From the NCBI GenBank assembly GCA_026391945.1, contig JAPLDA010000058.1:1-32548 (forward strand): a stretch of 32,548 nt of DNA, written 5' to 3'. This document shows positions 8,104-17,361 of this stretch, in pieces; the first letter of the stretch is position 1, and the number at the start of each line of letters is the position of its first letter. Below the pieces are notes generated by a model that did not search any database, was not told the DNA's origin, and saw only the letters and a list, made by a program, of their open reading frames with translations. The position numbers and the translations under genes were made by a program. This DNA comes from Bacteroidota bacterium (GTDB lineage Bacteria; Bacteroidota; Bacteroidia; AKYH767-A; 2013-40CM-41-45).

Positions 8104-9429
8104 TTAAATTCCGGGAGATGCCGAAGGATGATCCGCATTTTTTAAAACGAGTAGCATAGCGCCCGCTTTCAGCAAACACTCTTCATATTCTTTTTCGGGA
8201 TCCGAATTGGCGGTGATGGCGCTGCCCACCATGAACGATACATATTTTTTTTCAGCATCATAAAGAATGCTGCGGATCACGACGTTGAAATCAAAATCTC
8301 CATTGGGTGCAACATAACCGGCACTGCCGGAATACAATCCTCTTTTTGTTTTTTCGAAATGCTCAATCAGTTGCATAGCCCTGGTTTTCGGAGCGCCGGT
8401 CATCGATCCCATCGGGAATGTACTCATGACGATGTCGGTGACGGTGGCGCCCTCTTTTTTTTCTGAACTAACCGTGGAAATCATCTGGTGCAACCGGCGG
8501 TACGTGTAAATGCCAAACAATTCATCCACCCTTACGCTTCCTTTCTTAGCCGTTTTCGACAAATCATTTCTCACGAGGTCAACGATCATCACATTTTCCG
8601 ATTGTTCTTTCTCATCCTGCATCAACTGTTGTTTCAGACATTCATCCTCTTCCGGATTTTTACCTCTCCGGATGGTTCCTTTCATCGGCTGCGATATGAT
8701 TTTTTCATTTCTTCCGGATAGAAATCTCTCAGGACTTGCACAGATAAGATATTGATGGTGCAAGCGGAAGAAACATGAAAATGGCATCGGGGAAAGTTCA
8801 TCGAGATCGAGGTATAGTTTCAATGGATGGGCTTCCACCTGCTCTGCGAAAAATTCCACGCAGTAATTCATCTCGTAAACATCGCCGCGCTGAATGTGTT
8901 CCTTGATTTTTTTTACCGTCGAAATATATTCTTCTTTTGAAATCCGCTGTTGGATATCGACATTTCTTTTCTGACGGCCGGGGATTTTAGTTTTTTTTAT
9001 TTCATGAATAACCTGGACGATGGAGGATTCGCTGATGGAAGAGGGATGAAATAATATTTCAAGCACGGAATTCGTTGGTTCATATTTCAAAACCAGTTCC
9101 GGCTGAAAAAAATACAAAGCCGGAAAGCCAAGCCCATCGTGGTTTTCAGAAGAGATAGCTTCGGTTTCGTTTTTCAAATCATACGTAAAAAAACCGAAGA
9201 GCCAGTCGCCTGACTGTTCCGAAAGTCCCCTGAAGGATTCGTATCCGTTTTGTGCTTCGCGCATCACACCGGTACCGATGAGCAGGTCAAACTGCGAATA
9301 CGGATCTTTGAAAAACTGCTGGCCGGTATGGCTGTTCAAAATGCAGGATACTTCCTGCCCGCTTGCCCATGCCAGCAACCGAAGTTGAAAATCCGGATCA
9401 TTGATTTGAACGGTATGGGATTGCCTCAT
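8104..9429 (-). CDS. pabB: Aminodeoxychorismate synthase component I (PabB), 441 aa
   Basis: This chorismate-binding enzyme aminates chorismate to 4-amino-4-deoxychorismate for folate synthesis, normally with a PabA glutaminase that is not in this window. The C-terminal chorismate-binding domain (about 170-430) shows GDVYEMNYC, PMPFSCFF, SPERFLS, MKGTIRRG, the metal-binding region MIVDLVRND, and FPMGSMTGAPK followed by RGLYSGSAGY. The GDVYEMNY and RGLYSGSAGY forms favour PabB over anthranilate synthase TrpE, and no trp genes are nearby. ATG at 9429 is preferred over the adjoining GTG at 9432. The length is typical of a non-fused PabB. Confidence 0.88.
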   Translation of the reverse strand: MRQSHTVQINDPDFQLRLLAWASGQEVSCILNSHTGQQFFKDPYSQFDLLIGTGVMREAQNGYESFRGLSEQSGDWLFGFFTYDLKNETEAISSENHDGLGFPALYFFQPELVLKYEPTNSVLEILFHPSSISESSIVQVIHEIKKTKIPGRQKRNVDIQQRISKEEYISTVKKIKEHIQRGDVYEMNYCVEFFAEQVEAHPLKLYLDLDELSPMPFSCFFRLHHQYLICASPERFLSGRNEKIISQPMKGTIRRGKNPEEDECLKQQLMQDEKEQSENVMIVDLVRNDLSKTAKKGSVRVDELFGIYTYRRLHQMISTVSSEKKEGATVTDIVMSTFPMGSMTGAPKTRAMQLIEHFEKTKRGLYSGSAGYVAPNGDFDFNVVIRSILYDAEKKYVSFMVGSAITANSDPEKEYEECLLKAGAMLLVLKNADHPSASPGI

Positions 9430-9504
9430 CACAAGGATAAAGATAGAAAAGAGAAGGCTGACACGTGCGGTGAGACGGGATTTTTACAGTGAAAAAAGTG
9501 AAAA

Positions 9505-10512
9505 TTAGTTCGCAGAAATAATTCCTGCCATCGCCTCTATCCACGAAGGCTGATCGTTCAGGCTTTCCACCAGCTGAATTTTTTCGCCGCCGTGTTGTTT
9601 GAAAAGATGGTCGTATTCCATTCCAATTTCGTAAATTGTTTCGAGGCAGTCGCTGGTGAAGGCAGGAGCAAAGACAAGAATTTTTTTATCTCCTTTGGCA
9701 GCACGGTGTATGATCGTTTCACTGGCATAAGGTTTTATCCACTCAGCGCGTCCAAGCCGCGACTGAAAACATACCGTGTATTTTTCAAACGGCAACTGAA
9801 GCCCTGCTGCCAGCAGCCTCGCTGTTTCAAAGCATTGTGCACGGTAACAATAATTATTTTTTTCGCCCAGCGAAGCGCAGCAATTGTCCTTGAGACAATG
9901 ATCAAACGTGTCGGCTTTCGTAATTTGTCTTTCAGGTAACCCATGAAAACTAAAGAGCACATGATCAAAATTTTTCGGGTGATGTTTTCTTCCGGCTTCT
10001 GTGAAAGCATGGATGAAACCGGTATCGTTGCAATAACTGTTGATGAATTTTATTTCCGGGATCACCTGCCAGTGTTGTATGACCGACATGATTTTTTCAT
10101 GCACGGAACCCGTCGTGGCGGAAGCATACTGAGGAAACAGTGGCAGCACGATGATCTTTTTCAAATCCTGTTTTGCGAAATCATTCATCACCTTTCCGAT
10201 GCCGGGATTCCCGTACCGCATGGCCAGTTCCACCTGGTACCCGTTGCCAAGTTTTTCCTGCAGCAGTTGTTTTTGCCTGTTGCTCAAATGAAGAAGGGGA
10301 GAACCATTTTCTGTCCAGATGTGTTTGTACAATTTCGCCGACTTCGGCGAACGAAACGGTGCGATGATGAGGTTCACCAGCATCCATCTTCCAACCGGGT
10401 TGATGTCGATGACTCTCGGGTCACTTAAAAATTCCCTCAGGTATTTTCTTACATCGGGAGTAGAATAACTGTCGGGAGTGCCAAGATTGACCAGTAAGAT
10501 GCCTGTTTTCAT
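9505..10512 (-). CDS. hemH: Ferrochelatase HemH, 335 aa
   Basis: Inserts Fe(II) into protoporphyrin IX (or coproporphyrin III) in the last steps of heme synthesis. The N-terminus GILLVNLGTPDS, the metal/porphyrin site FSFHGLPER (His190) and DCLETIYEI (Glu292, Glu296) are diagnostic. The segment 207-228 is Cys rich, with Cys207, 212, 213, 223 and 228, as in ferrochelatases reported to hold an internal [2Fe-2S] cluster. I chose the ATG at 10512 because the protein then begins MKTGILLVNLG, as in homologues; an in-frame ATG at 10548 adds 12 unconserved residues. A small hairpin with a TTCG loop (10531-10544) lies between lnt and this start. It is probably co-transcribed with lnt, 39 bases upstream. 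Confidence 0.95.
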   Translation of the reverse strand: MKTGILLVNLGTPDSYSTPDVRKYLREFLSDPRVIDINPVGRWMLVNLIIAPFRSPKSAKLYKHIWTENGSPLLHLSNRQKQLLQEKLGNGYQVELAMRYGNPGIGKVMNDFAKQDLKKIIVLPLFPQYASATTGSVHEKIMSVIQHWQVIPEIKFINSYCNDTGFIHAFTEAGRKHHPKNFDHVLFSFHGLPERQITKADTFDHCLKDNCCASLGEKNNYCYRAQCFETARLLAAGLQLPFEKYTVCFQSRLGRAEWIKPYASETIIHRAAKGDKKILVFAPAFTSDCLETIYEIGMEYDHLFKQHGGEKIQLVESLNDQPSWIEAMAGIISAN

Positions 10513-10551
10513 TTGAAAAATTATTCCTGGTGCAGCGAACTGCAGCATTTG

Positions 10552-12186
10552 TTATGTTGATTTTAATGTACGGATGATTTTTCCTGCGGGGATGGCGATG
10601 AGGAAAAGAACCGACAGGTAAGCAGCAAGCACACCGAAGTAATCGCCATGTTTTGCGTAAAATGTTCTGATGTCATTTTTGAACAAGGTTTGTTTGATGG
10701 CATCTTCTTCCCACCATGTTGTATGTTGGATGACATCGCCACGCTGGTTGATGAAACAGGAAATTCCGGTGTTGGCGCTGCGTGCAATGCTCTTCCTGAA
10801 TTCGATGGCCAGCAGCCGCGCATAGTTCATGTGCTGCCTGTATCCCGGCGTATCGCCCCACCAGCCGTCGTTCGTGATCACGAAAATCAGCTGCGCTCCG
10901 TTCTGCATGTAACCACTCATAAAACCTCCGTAGATCGATTCATAGCAAATGGCAGGAGCAACACGGGTTCCGTTGGGTGATGTAAAAACAGTCCGCTCTT
11001 TTTGTATGCCGAGGCTGCCTGTTGTTCCGCCGAGATCGATGGAAAATTTGTCGAGGAAACCGAAGATGCTCCTGTACGGCATGATTTCAACTCCCGGAAC
11101 CAGCCTGGATTTATGATACACCTGGATGCTGTCAAACTGATCGATCTGCAGCGCCGTGTTGTACGCATCATAAAAATTTTCACTGTCGTGGAATTTATGA
11201 GCGGTGACGCTTGGTTTCTCCCCGTTGTTGTATGCTTTGTACGTGGAAGCGCCGGTGATGAAGGTGGCTGCCGGATAAACGTTCAGAATTTTTTCAATGG
11301 TTTTTATTTGCTTGTGGTCGCGCAGGTTTTCTTCCCAGATTCCGTCAGGCAAAGCAGTTTCGGGCCCGACAATATAATCGGTGGTGCTGTCGGCCACGGT
11401 GGAAGCAAGACGCAGCAGTTTGGCAAGCTGGTCACTTCCTGTTCCGTTGAATTTTTCACTATACGGATCAATGTTCGGCTGCACCACCACCACGCTTACA
11501 GGAGTTCCTTTATCCACATGGCGGTGATAAAGCCAGAGAGAAAAAATCATCGGGAAGATGATGACGGCCGCGGAAGCACTCAGCCCGACAATCGAATTGA
11601 TCTTTCTCATCACCACCAGGAGGTCATGATTAAAAATATTTTTGATGACCACGAAAAAGAAAAGATTGGCCGCGAGGATCCACACCGATCCGCCGAGAAC
11701 TCCCGTGAATTCATACCATTGAACATACTGCGGATGGGTTGCAAATGCGTTTCCAAGCGTCAGCCACGGCCAGGAAATTTCCCAGTTGAGATGGAGGTAT
11801 TCAAAGCCGATCCAGTACACAAAGAGTGAAACATAACCGGGCGCCAGTCCAAGATTTTTTTTGGTGATGTGAAAAAGCTGCCAGACGATGGCCATGAAAA
11901 AACTGTTCAGCCCGAGTGCGACAAAACTTCCGACATCGGTGGAATTGTAAATCCACCAGGTAGTGAGCGTGTTCCACACCATCAGCGACAGGAAAAAATA
12001 ACCAAAAAGTTTCCACCGGCCACGCCTGATTTCATTGGTGTGGAATAAATATTCGATCCATAACATCGGAACGAAGGCGATGAAGATGAAGGGTGCGAAT
12101 CCTCTTTCAGGCCAGGCAGCCCATAAAAGAAAACCACTTAACAGAGAACAAAAAAAGTAAGAGGTGATCCTTTTAGTCTTCGACAT
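10552..12186 (-). CDS. lnt: Apolipoprotein N-acyltransferase Lnt, 544 aa
   Basis: Transfers an acyl chain from phospholipid to the N-terminal Cys of lipoproteins in the inner membrane, completing triacylation. The N-terminal 220 residues hold about six to seven membrane helices. A periplasmic nitrilase-like domain (about 228-510) contains the catalytic triad Glu276 (GPETALPDG), Lys359 (YHKSRLVPG) and Cys414 (PAICYESIYG). A final helix (about 515-535) returns to the membrane. All catalytic residues and the family length are present. The ATG at 12186 gives a normal N-terminus. It is the first gene of the lnt-hemH pair, with no consensus promoter evident in the 135 bases upstream. Confidence 0.95.
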   Translation of the reverse strand: MSKTKRITSYFFCSLLSGFLLWAAWPERGFAPFIFIAFVPMLWIEYLFHTNEIRRGRWKLFGYFFLSLMVWNTLTTWWIYNSTDVGSFVALGLNSFFMAIVWQLFHITKKNLGLAPGYVSLFVYWIGFEYLHLNWEISWPWLTLGNAFATHPQYVQWYEFTGVLGGSVWILAANLFFFVVIKNIFNHDLLVVMRKINSIVGLSASAAVIIFPMIFSLWLYHRHVDKGTPVSVVVVQPNIDPYSEKFNGTGSDQLAKLLRLASTVADSTTDYIVGPETALPDGIWEENLRDHKQIKTIEKILNVYPAATFITGASTYKAYNNGEKPSVTAHKFHDSENFYDAYNTALQIDQFDSIQVYHKSRLVPGVEIMPYRSIFGFLDKFSIDLGGTTGSLGIQKERTVFTSPNGTRVAPAICYESIYGGFMSGYMQNGAQLIFVITNDGWWGDTPGYRQHMNYARLLAIEFRKSIARSANTGISCFINQRGDVIQHTTWWEEDAIKQTLFKNDIRTFYAKHGDYFGVLAAYLSVLFLIAIPAGKIIRTLKST

Positions 12187-12270
12187 AAATGGGACGCAAG
12201 ATGCTGAAAATTCAGGAAAGGAAATTTATCTTAACGTGAATTAACAAAAAGATTTTGGTGCTGCAAAATA

Positions 12271-12303
12271 AAAAAAGGTGAGCACTCAGTACCCACCTTT
12301 TTT
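12271..12303 (-). terminator. Intrinsic terminator of the porV-like/porU-like operon
   Basis: A perfect 10-bp stem (12271-12280 with 12294-12303, core AAGGTG/CACCTT) encloses a 13-base loop and has A/T tracts on both sides. It sits 19 bases after the stop of the minus-strand PorU-like gene. It could work in both directions because both flanks give U-runs. Confidence 0.8.
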
Positions 12304-12321
12304 TTTCCGGCAAAAAATAAC

Positions 12322-15300
12322 CTATCGCATCAGGTACATTTTTCCCCAGCCTTTCTTAAAGAACTTATCAGCCTCGGTTTCCCGGTGTTCGATGATGTCG
12401 CCGTGGAGATTGGTGATCACACGGTAGAGGTAAATGCCGTTTGCAAGCTGGTCGCCGAATTCATCTTTTCCGTCCCATGCATAATCGGTGATGTTACGAC
12501 CGATGTGAATGTTTCCCAGTTCTTCCTGAGTGATCTCGCGGACTATTTTTCCCGTAACGGTCATCACCTGGATTTTCATGTACGTTGGAATTTCATTGCC
12601 GGTGAGCAGGAATACAAAACGGGTAGAGGTGGAGAATGGATTCGGGTAATTCAGCACTTCCGTAATGGTGGAATGGTTGACGACTTCGAAGGAGATTTTA
12701 TAATTGTACCGTCCCGATTCATTTTTGGATTTGTCGGCAGCTTCCACTTCTAAAATGTAAACTCCATCTTCGGTAAAGACCGGGTTCCAGTCGATGCGGC
12801 AACTGTTTTTCGGAAGCACGGCCGGTGTGAAGCGCATCATGTTTCCAAAATTCTGAGCGCTGAAAAAGATGCGCTGTTCCGCATTGCCCGTAGGAGTTTT
12901 CAGGTACAACCTGAAATCGGCTGTGTCGTTGAGTGCAAGAAATTTATTTTCGTCGTGAAGCTGGATCGTGATGGTCGGTTTCCCGGAAACAATGTCGCCA
13001 TCAAGAATGTGTATGGCATCGAAGGTAACGTCGAGGATCGGGTTCACCACATCACGGGAGATGTTGAATTTCATTTCCGCGAGGTTGTTGAAATGATATT
13101 GTTCCTTCTGGTGATGCGTTCCGTATGGATTGGCTTCCACCCACAAACTGTTGTTTCCGGCTAGCCCGAACGTGGTGTCAATTTCAACGTTGGCAAGCAA
13201 CGACTGTCCGACACGCAGCGAATCCAGTTTCACCGATTTGATGTTGTGACGGATCCTGTTGTGATCGTACATGTAAAAATCCACCGTCAAACTGTCCAAC
13301 GGTTTGTTTGCAATGTTGTCGATGGCTATGCTCATCCGGATGGTATCGCCTTCCGCCATCGGGCTTCCGTGGAAACTGAAATGGTTGTTCGCGTTCACGG
13401 CACATTCAGGAGATTCATCAAAATAAATCTGCCACTTGTCCATGTGAGGAGGCGTGCGGAGCGTTTCATCTTTCAGGAATACTTCCATTTTCAAATAAGG
13501 ATATTGTGAAGCAGGAATCCAGCTCAGCGTCGTATCGAATGAATTGGTCTGCATTCCGTAACGCAGCGTATCAAAAGTTCCGGTTCCCTGGTTGAAACCA
13601 TAAATGTTCAATGCAGAACTGTCTTTCGTAGTACCGGTTTCATACGGATGATTTTTCCAGTGCAGTTCATGCCATTGTGTTGCGGGGCCGATGAGTTCGG
13701 TTGCAATGGTTCCCCGATCCCACACACTGGTCATCAGCATTGTAAGATTCACCGAGTCCAGGCTGCTTTGACCGATGATGTTGGTATCTACGGTCGGATC
13801 TCCTTTTTTCATGAAGAAAATATACGGATCAAGATCCTGTAAGAATGGTGTCTGGAAACCGACTGAACTCAACGCTGCTGAAAACGCCGGGTAATTGGAA
13901 TAGGTGTCGTTGAACCAAGAATAAGCGAGGATGTAATCTCCGTTTGGAATGCTGTTCAGCATGGTGTTTAATGCTGTCATCTGCGACGGATCGTTGTAAC
14001 GGAAGATGAAATAATTTTCAGGACGGCTACGGCAACTGCCGCTTCCAGAAGGATATTGTGTACAACTTCCATTCGTGAGAGTAAACGTATTCGCCTGTCC
14101 CCAGCTATTTCCGCAGGTCGTCCATGGTTCAAGGGTGATCGAATCAAATACGGCAATCATCACGGCAGGTGTTCCTCCGCATCCGTTGTATTCGCCAACG
14201 GTATTATTCAATGTGTACCCGGTTTGATTGAACATGTAAGCCTGCGACGGAGTTCCATACGATTCAACGCGCAGACTTTTATGATTCACAATGAAGTTGA
14301 ATTTCCGGTTGGTGCTGTCGGGAACAACGTTGTTATAAGCATCGTTGTTAAACTGGTAAAAATGTTTTTGCGACCATCCGGTTTTTGCAGGGATGTGGAT
14401 GAACGAACTTTCCTGCCACTTGTATTTAGCCGGGTCAATGAAAACGGAGTCGTTGGCAACGCGCCAGTAATAAACTACGCTGTCCATCAGCGGAATGTTG
14501 TTGTTCCATGTAATCACGCCGCCGCTGTCGGTGAGCGTGGTGAAATGAAATGCCGGACTTGGCTGTGGCGGATTTCCGAAGGCCTGGTACGATGTATCCA
14601 TTTCAAAACGATACGTTCTGATGCCCACCAGCGGATCGGATGTGCTTGCTTTCAGAGCAGTAGTGCTGTATGGAACGATGGCGAACTTTTGCGGATATAC
14701 GGGCAGGATATCATGTGATGTGATAAACAAAGTTGTTGATGCTGTGTTGTTGAAGTGGTCATCAATTTCGGGAACAGAATCTTCGGGCAAATCAACATCT
14801 ACGCGGATGGTATTGATGCCGGCCGAATTGAACCCGCTTACATTCATGGTGAGTTGCAGCGTATCGCCGTAGTTGCAGTGAGCAATTCTCCGGATGTACA
14901 CCGAATCAATACCATTCGGGAATGTGCGTGTGATGATTACGTTGAAGGAATCGGGTACTGCCTTCGCAATGTTCCTCACAATTACGTGTACCGTAAAGGT
15001 GTCGAGATCGGTGGTGATGTTGTTCGGGGAAAAGAAAATGTTCGACTGGAGCATCAGGTAATCCGGTTTCTTCCAGCTGTTCATTTTCAGGATGGGATCA
15101 CCTTCCAGTGTCATTTCCTGGCAAACGGTTTTCTTTCCGAGTTCATTCGAATCCTGCACCTGCAGGATCGTTTGCTGCATCAGCTTACCGACGGGTTCGC
15201 CGTAAAATTTGTGGGAGATGTTGTGGTAGAGACTGTCGCAATAATAATAGAGGTAACCAGCATCACCTAAGCCAACGCTGGCAATAAAGGCGACAGAACC

Positions 15301-17361
15301 TTTGTTATCAAGTGTGACAAACCGTTCGCTGATGCTCTGTGACGACGTATGAATGTCGCCGGCAAAGCAGGAGTTGGCAATGACGACGGGATAACGTCCG
15401 TGGTTTCCGTAATTCTCCGGCACATCGGTGCTCTGATCGAATCCGGCTCCGGAAGCATGGCCGAAGAATGTCATCAGCGCCACACCCGTATCCACCTGGT
15501 GTTGCAAACCAATGGAAGGGTCAATCACCATCGGGGCGCTGCTGGATTTAAAATAAGAAGTGACGTGGCCTCCGAAAAGCGTGTCTTCAATAATCGTTTT
15601 AAATTCATTCAGGAATCCCTGGATCATCAGTTGTTCGCCGGTGTTCGATCCGCCTCCGAAGTGAAGCACTTCTTTCATCCATGGCTGTGGCGGCCCGTTC
15701 TGTGCCGTTTCATAATCCTGGACTTTCTGAAGATAATCGGTTACATGTGTTGTATTCTGTGCGCTCAGGCGGCCGGTGGGAACTTTCGGATCGTAGATGG
15801 AACCGTTGATTCCATTGGTGAGTAATATGTCAGAAGGGGGATTTCCATACGAAGGCACGAGGTTGTTCATGAAATTCTGCCCGCTGTACCTGCAGTCTCT
15901 TGCTGCAATCGATTTGCCAATGAGAAACAAGGCCTGCGGAGGATGAACGCCGGTCCAGTTATCGAGAAGGAATTTGACAAAATTTTTGATAGCAAGCGGA
16001 TGCTTTTTTATTCCATACGCAAACTGGTCGTACAGTTCATCAATGTCAACAAGCACCACTTTGTTGTTGGTGGTGAGGTCGCGGTGTGCTTTGTAAAACC
16101 CAACCTGGTTCCATAAACTCCGGTGCGTGATGATGATGTATGCTGAATCAACCGGGGCAGAAAGGAAGTTATTGAAAATCGAAGGGTTGTTATTCACATA
16201 GGTAAAACTGCTGATGGCAGAAGTCGGGACGCTGGTTACCTGGCTGCCGGAAGCGAGGAAACAGTTTTTGGGATTGCTCTGTCCGTCGTTGTCAACCAGG
16301 GCGTGAAACGTATTCCCGCTTTGAACGACAGGATAACGTTTGTGATTCGTCAGGTCATACAAAATAATTTCACCGGAACCTGCAAGGTTGAAATTCGTGA
16401 TGTCCATTCTTGTTTTTAACTGGGACCCATCATCAGGAACCAGCATTTTAAAAGAGGAAGTGTTTTCAAGATTGTAGGTATGCGGATATTTTACAGAGAG
16501 GTAAACAAAACAATCGTGGTCGTTTGAATAAAGCGCCGTATAGGTAAAGTTGGTCGTAGCCGAAGTAAACGCCGCCGGTGATACTGAAAAGTTGTATCGT
16601 TTCATGGCGTAACCTGTATAGGAGTCGGAAAAATTCACCCCGGGAAAATTAATCAGCAGGCTGTGCGGGTTGCTGTTGGAGCCAACCACGGCTGTATTGA
16701 TTTCAAAATTCGGTCCGCTGCTGTAAACGTTTTGGGTGTTGAGCGTTTTCGTCACAGGGCTTCCGTTGTAAAAAACTCCGTCGACCCATCCTTCTGATTC
16801 GGTATAATCCACTTCTGTTCCGCCGCCATACGTGGTTCCGGCATTGTAATAACCGGTTTCTTCCTTGTATGAATTTTTAATAAAATAATTCGCGGAGTTA
16901 TACGAGGTATAGGCCGTGTCGGTACGGACGGTAAATCGTTTATTCAGAAGCGAAGAATTGTAAGTCAGGAAATAAACGGAGGTATCAGTGAACAGGCTGA
17001 AGTTGGCATTGGGCTGCCAGTCGGGATCCCTGTACATTTTAGCATCCAGTGATCCGTCGTTCCGTTGTCCGTAAAATTCAATGTAATCATTGCCGTTGAT
17101 GTGATGGTCGCCATTCTGGTCATAGACGTACAGGTATTGTTCCTGCCCGTTGTGAAAAATCTGGATGTTGCGGTGATCGAGTACAGAAACAGGAATTCCG
17201 GCAAACATCATCGTGTTGGCCTGGAGGCGATACACCCCATCCTGCCATACTTTTATTTTGTAATAGGACTGGGAATAGTTGATCCAGGAATTTTCGGATG
17301 GCTGTGCCTGGGTCCCTGTACCGATGAATGCTGCAATCAGAAATAGGTAAAGTCGCTTCAT
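12322..17361 (-). CDS. porU2: PorU-type C25 (gingipain-family) peptidase, PorU2-like, 1679 aa
   Basis: Secreted cysteine peptidase related to PorU, the T9SS sortase that removes C-terminal sorting domains at the cell surface and attaches cargo. A signal peptide (1-20) precedes a beta-rich region, then the C25 domain (about 405-770) with catalytic His635 (FFGHAS) and Cys665 (IANSCFAGD). Several Ig-like segments follow. The last ~95 residues start at YPNPFS and hold a FlgD-like stretch with YAWDGKDEFGDQLANGIYLYR. It is about 500 residues longer than P. gingivalis PorU. That length and the FlgD-like end fit the variant called PorU2; I assign this from memory of the family, so plain PorU remains possible. 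Its ATG overlaps the upstream stop by one base (TAATG). Confidence 0.82.
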   Translation of the reverse strand: MKRLYLFLIAAFIGTGTQAQPSENSWINYSQSYYKIKVWQDGVYRLQANTMMFAGIPVSVLDHRNIQIFHNGQEQYLYVYDQNGDHHINGNDYIEFYGQRNDGSLDAKMYRDPDWQPNANFSLFTDTSVYFLTYNSSLLNKRFTVRTDTAYTSYNSANYFIKNSYKEETGYYNAGTTYGGGTEVDYTESEGWVDGVFYNGSPVTKTLNTQNVYSSGPNFEINTAVVGSNSNPHSLLINFPGVNFSDSYTGYAMKRYNFSVSPAAFTSATTNFTYTALYSNDHDCFVYLSVKYPHTYNLENTSSFKMLVPDDGSQLKTRMDITNFNLAGSGEIILYDLTNHKRYPVVQSGNTFHALVDNDGQSNPKNCFLASGSQVTSVPTSAISSFTYVNNNPSIFNNFLSAPVDSAYIIITHRSLWNQVGFYKAHRDLTTNNKVVLVDIDELYDQFAYGIKKHPLAIKNFVKFLLDNWTGVHPPQALFLIGKSIAARDCRYSGQNFMNNLVPSYGNPPSDILLTNGINGSIYDPKVPTGRLSAQNTTHVTDYLQKVQDYETAQNGPPQPWMKEVLHFGGGSNTGEQLMIQGFLNEFKTIIEDTLFGGHVTSYFKSSSAPMVIDPSIGLQHQVDTGVALMTFFGHASGAGFDQSTDVPENYGNHGRYPVVIANSCFAGDIHTSSQSISERFVTLDNKGSVAFIASVGLGDAGYLYYYCDSLYHNISHKFYGEPVGKLMQQTILQVQDSNELGKKTVCQEMTLEGDPILKMNSWKKPDYLMLQSNIFFSPNNITTDLDTFTVHVIVRNIAKAVPDSFNVIITRTFPNGIDSVYIRRIAHCNYGDTLQLTMNVSGFNSAGINTIRVDVDLPEDSVPEIDDHFNNTASTTLFITSHDILPVYPQKFAIVPYSTTALKASTSDPLVGIRTYRFEMDTSYQAFGNPPQPSPAFHFTTLTDSGGVITWNNNIPLMDSVVYYWRVANDSVFIDPAKYKWQESSFIHIPAKTGWSQKHFYQFNNDAYNNVVPDSTNRKFNFIVNHKSLRVESYGTPSQAYMFNQTGYTLNNTVGEYNGCGGTPAVMIAVFDSITLEPWTTCGNSWGQANTFTLTNGSCTQYPSGSGSCRSRPENYFIFRYNDPSQMTALNTMLNSIPNGDYILAYSWFNDTYSNYPAFSAALSSVGFQTPFLQDLDPYIFFMKKGDPTVDTNIIGQSSLDSVNLTMLMTSVWDRGTIATELIGPATQWHELHWKNHPYETGTTKDSSALNIYGFNQGTGTFDTLRYGMQTNSFDTTLSWIPASQYPYLKMEVFLKDETLRTPPHMDKWQIYFDESPECAVNANNHFSFHGSPMAEGDTIRMSIAIDNIANKPLDSLTVDFYMYDHNRIRHNIKSVKLDSLRVGQSLLANVEIDTTFGLAGNNSLWVEANPYGTHHQKEQYHFNNLAEMKFNISRDVVNPILDVTFDAIHILDGDIVSGKPTITIQLHDENKFLALNDTADFRLYLKTPTGNAEQRIFFSAQNFGNMMRFTPAVLPKNSCRIDWNPVFTEDGVYILEVEAADKSKNESGRYNYKISFEVVNHSTITEVLNYPNPFSTSTRFVFLLTGNEIPTYMKIQVMTVTGKIVREITQEELGNIHIGRNITDYAWDGKDEFGDQLANGIYLYRVITNLHGDIIEHRETEADKFFKKGWGKMYLMR

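Noticed and set aside
11002-11829. 275-codon plus-strand frame opposite lnt
   Set aside because: lnt has its complete catalytic triad on the other strand; the plus-strand product shows nothing recognisable.
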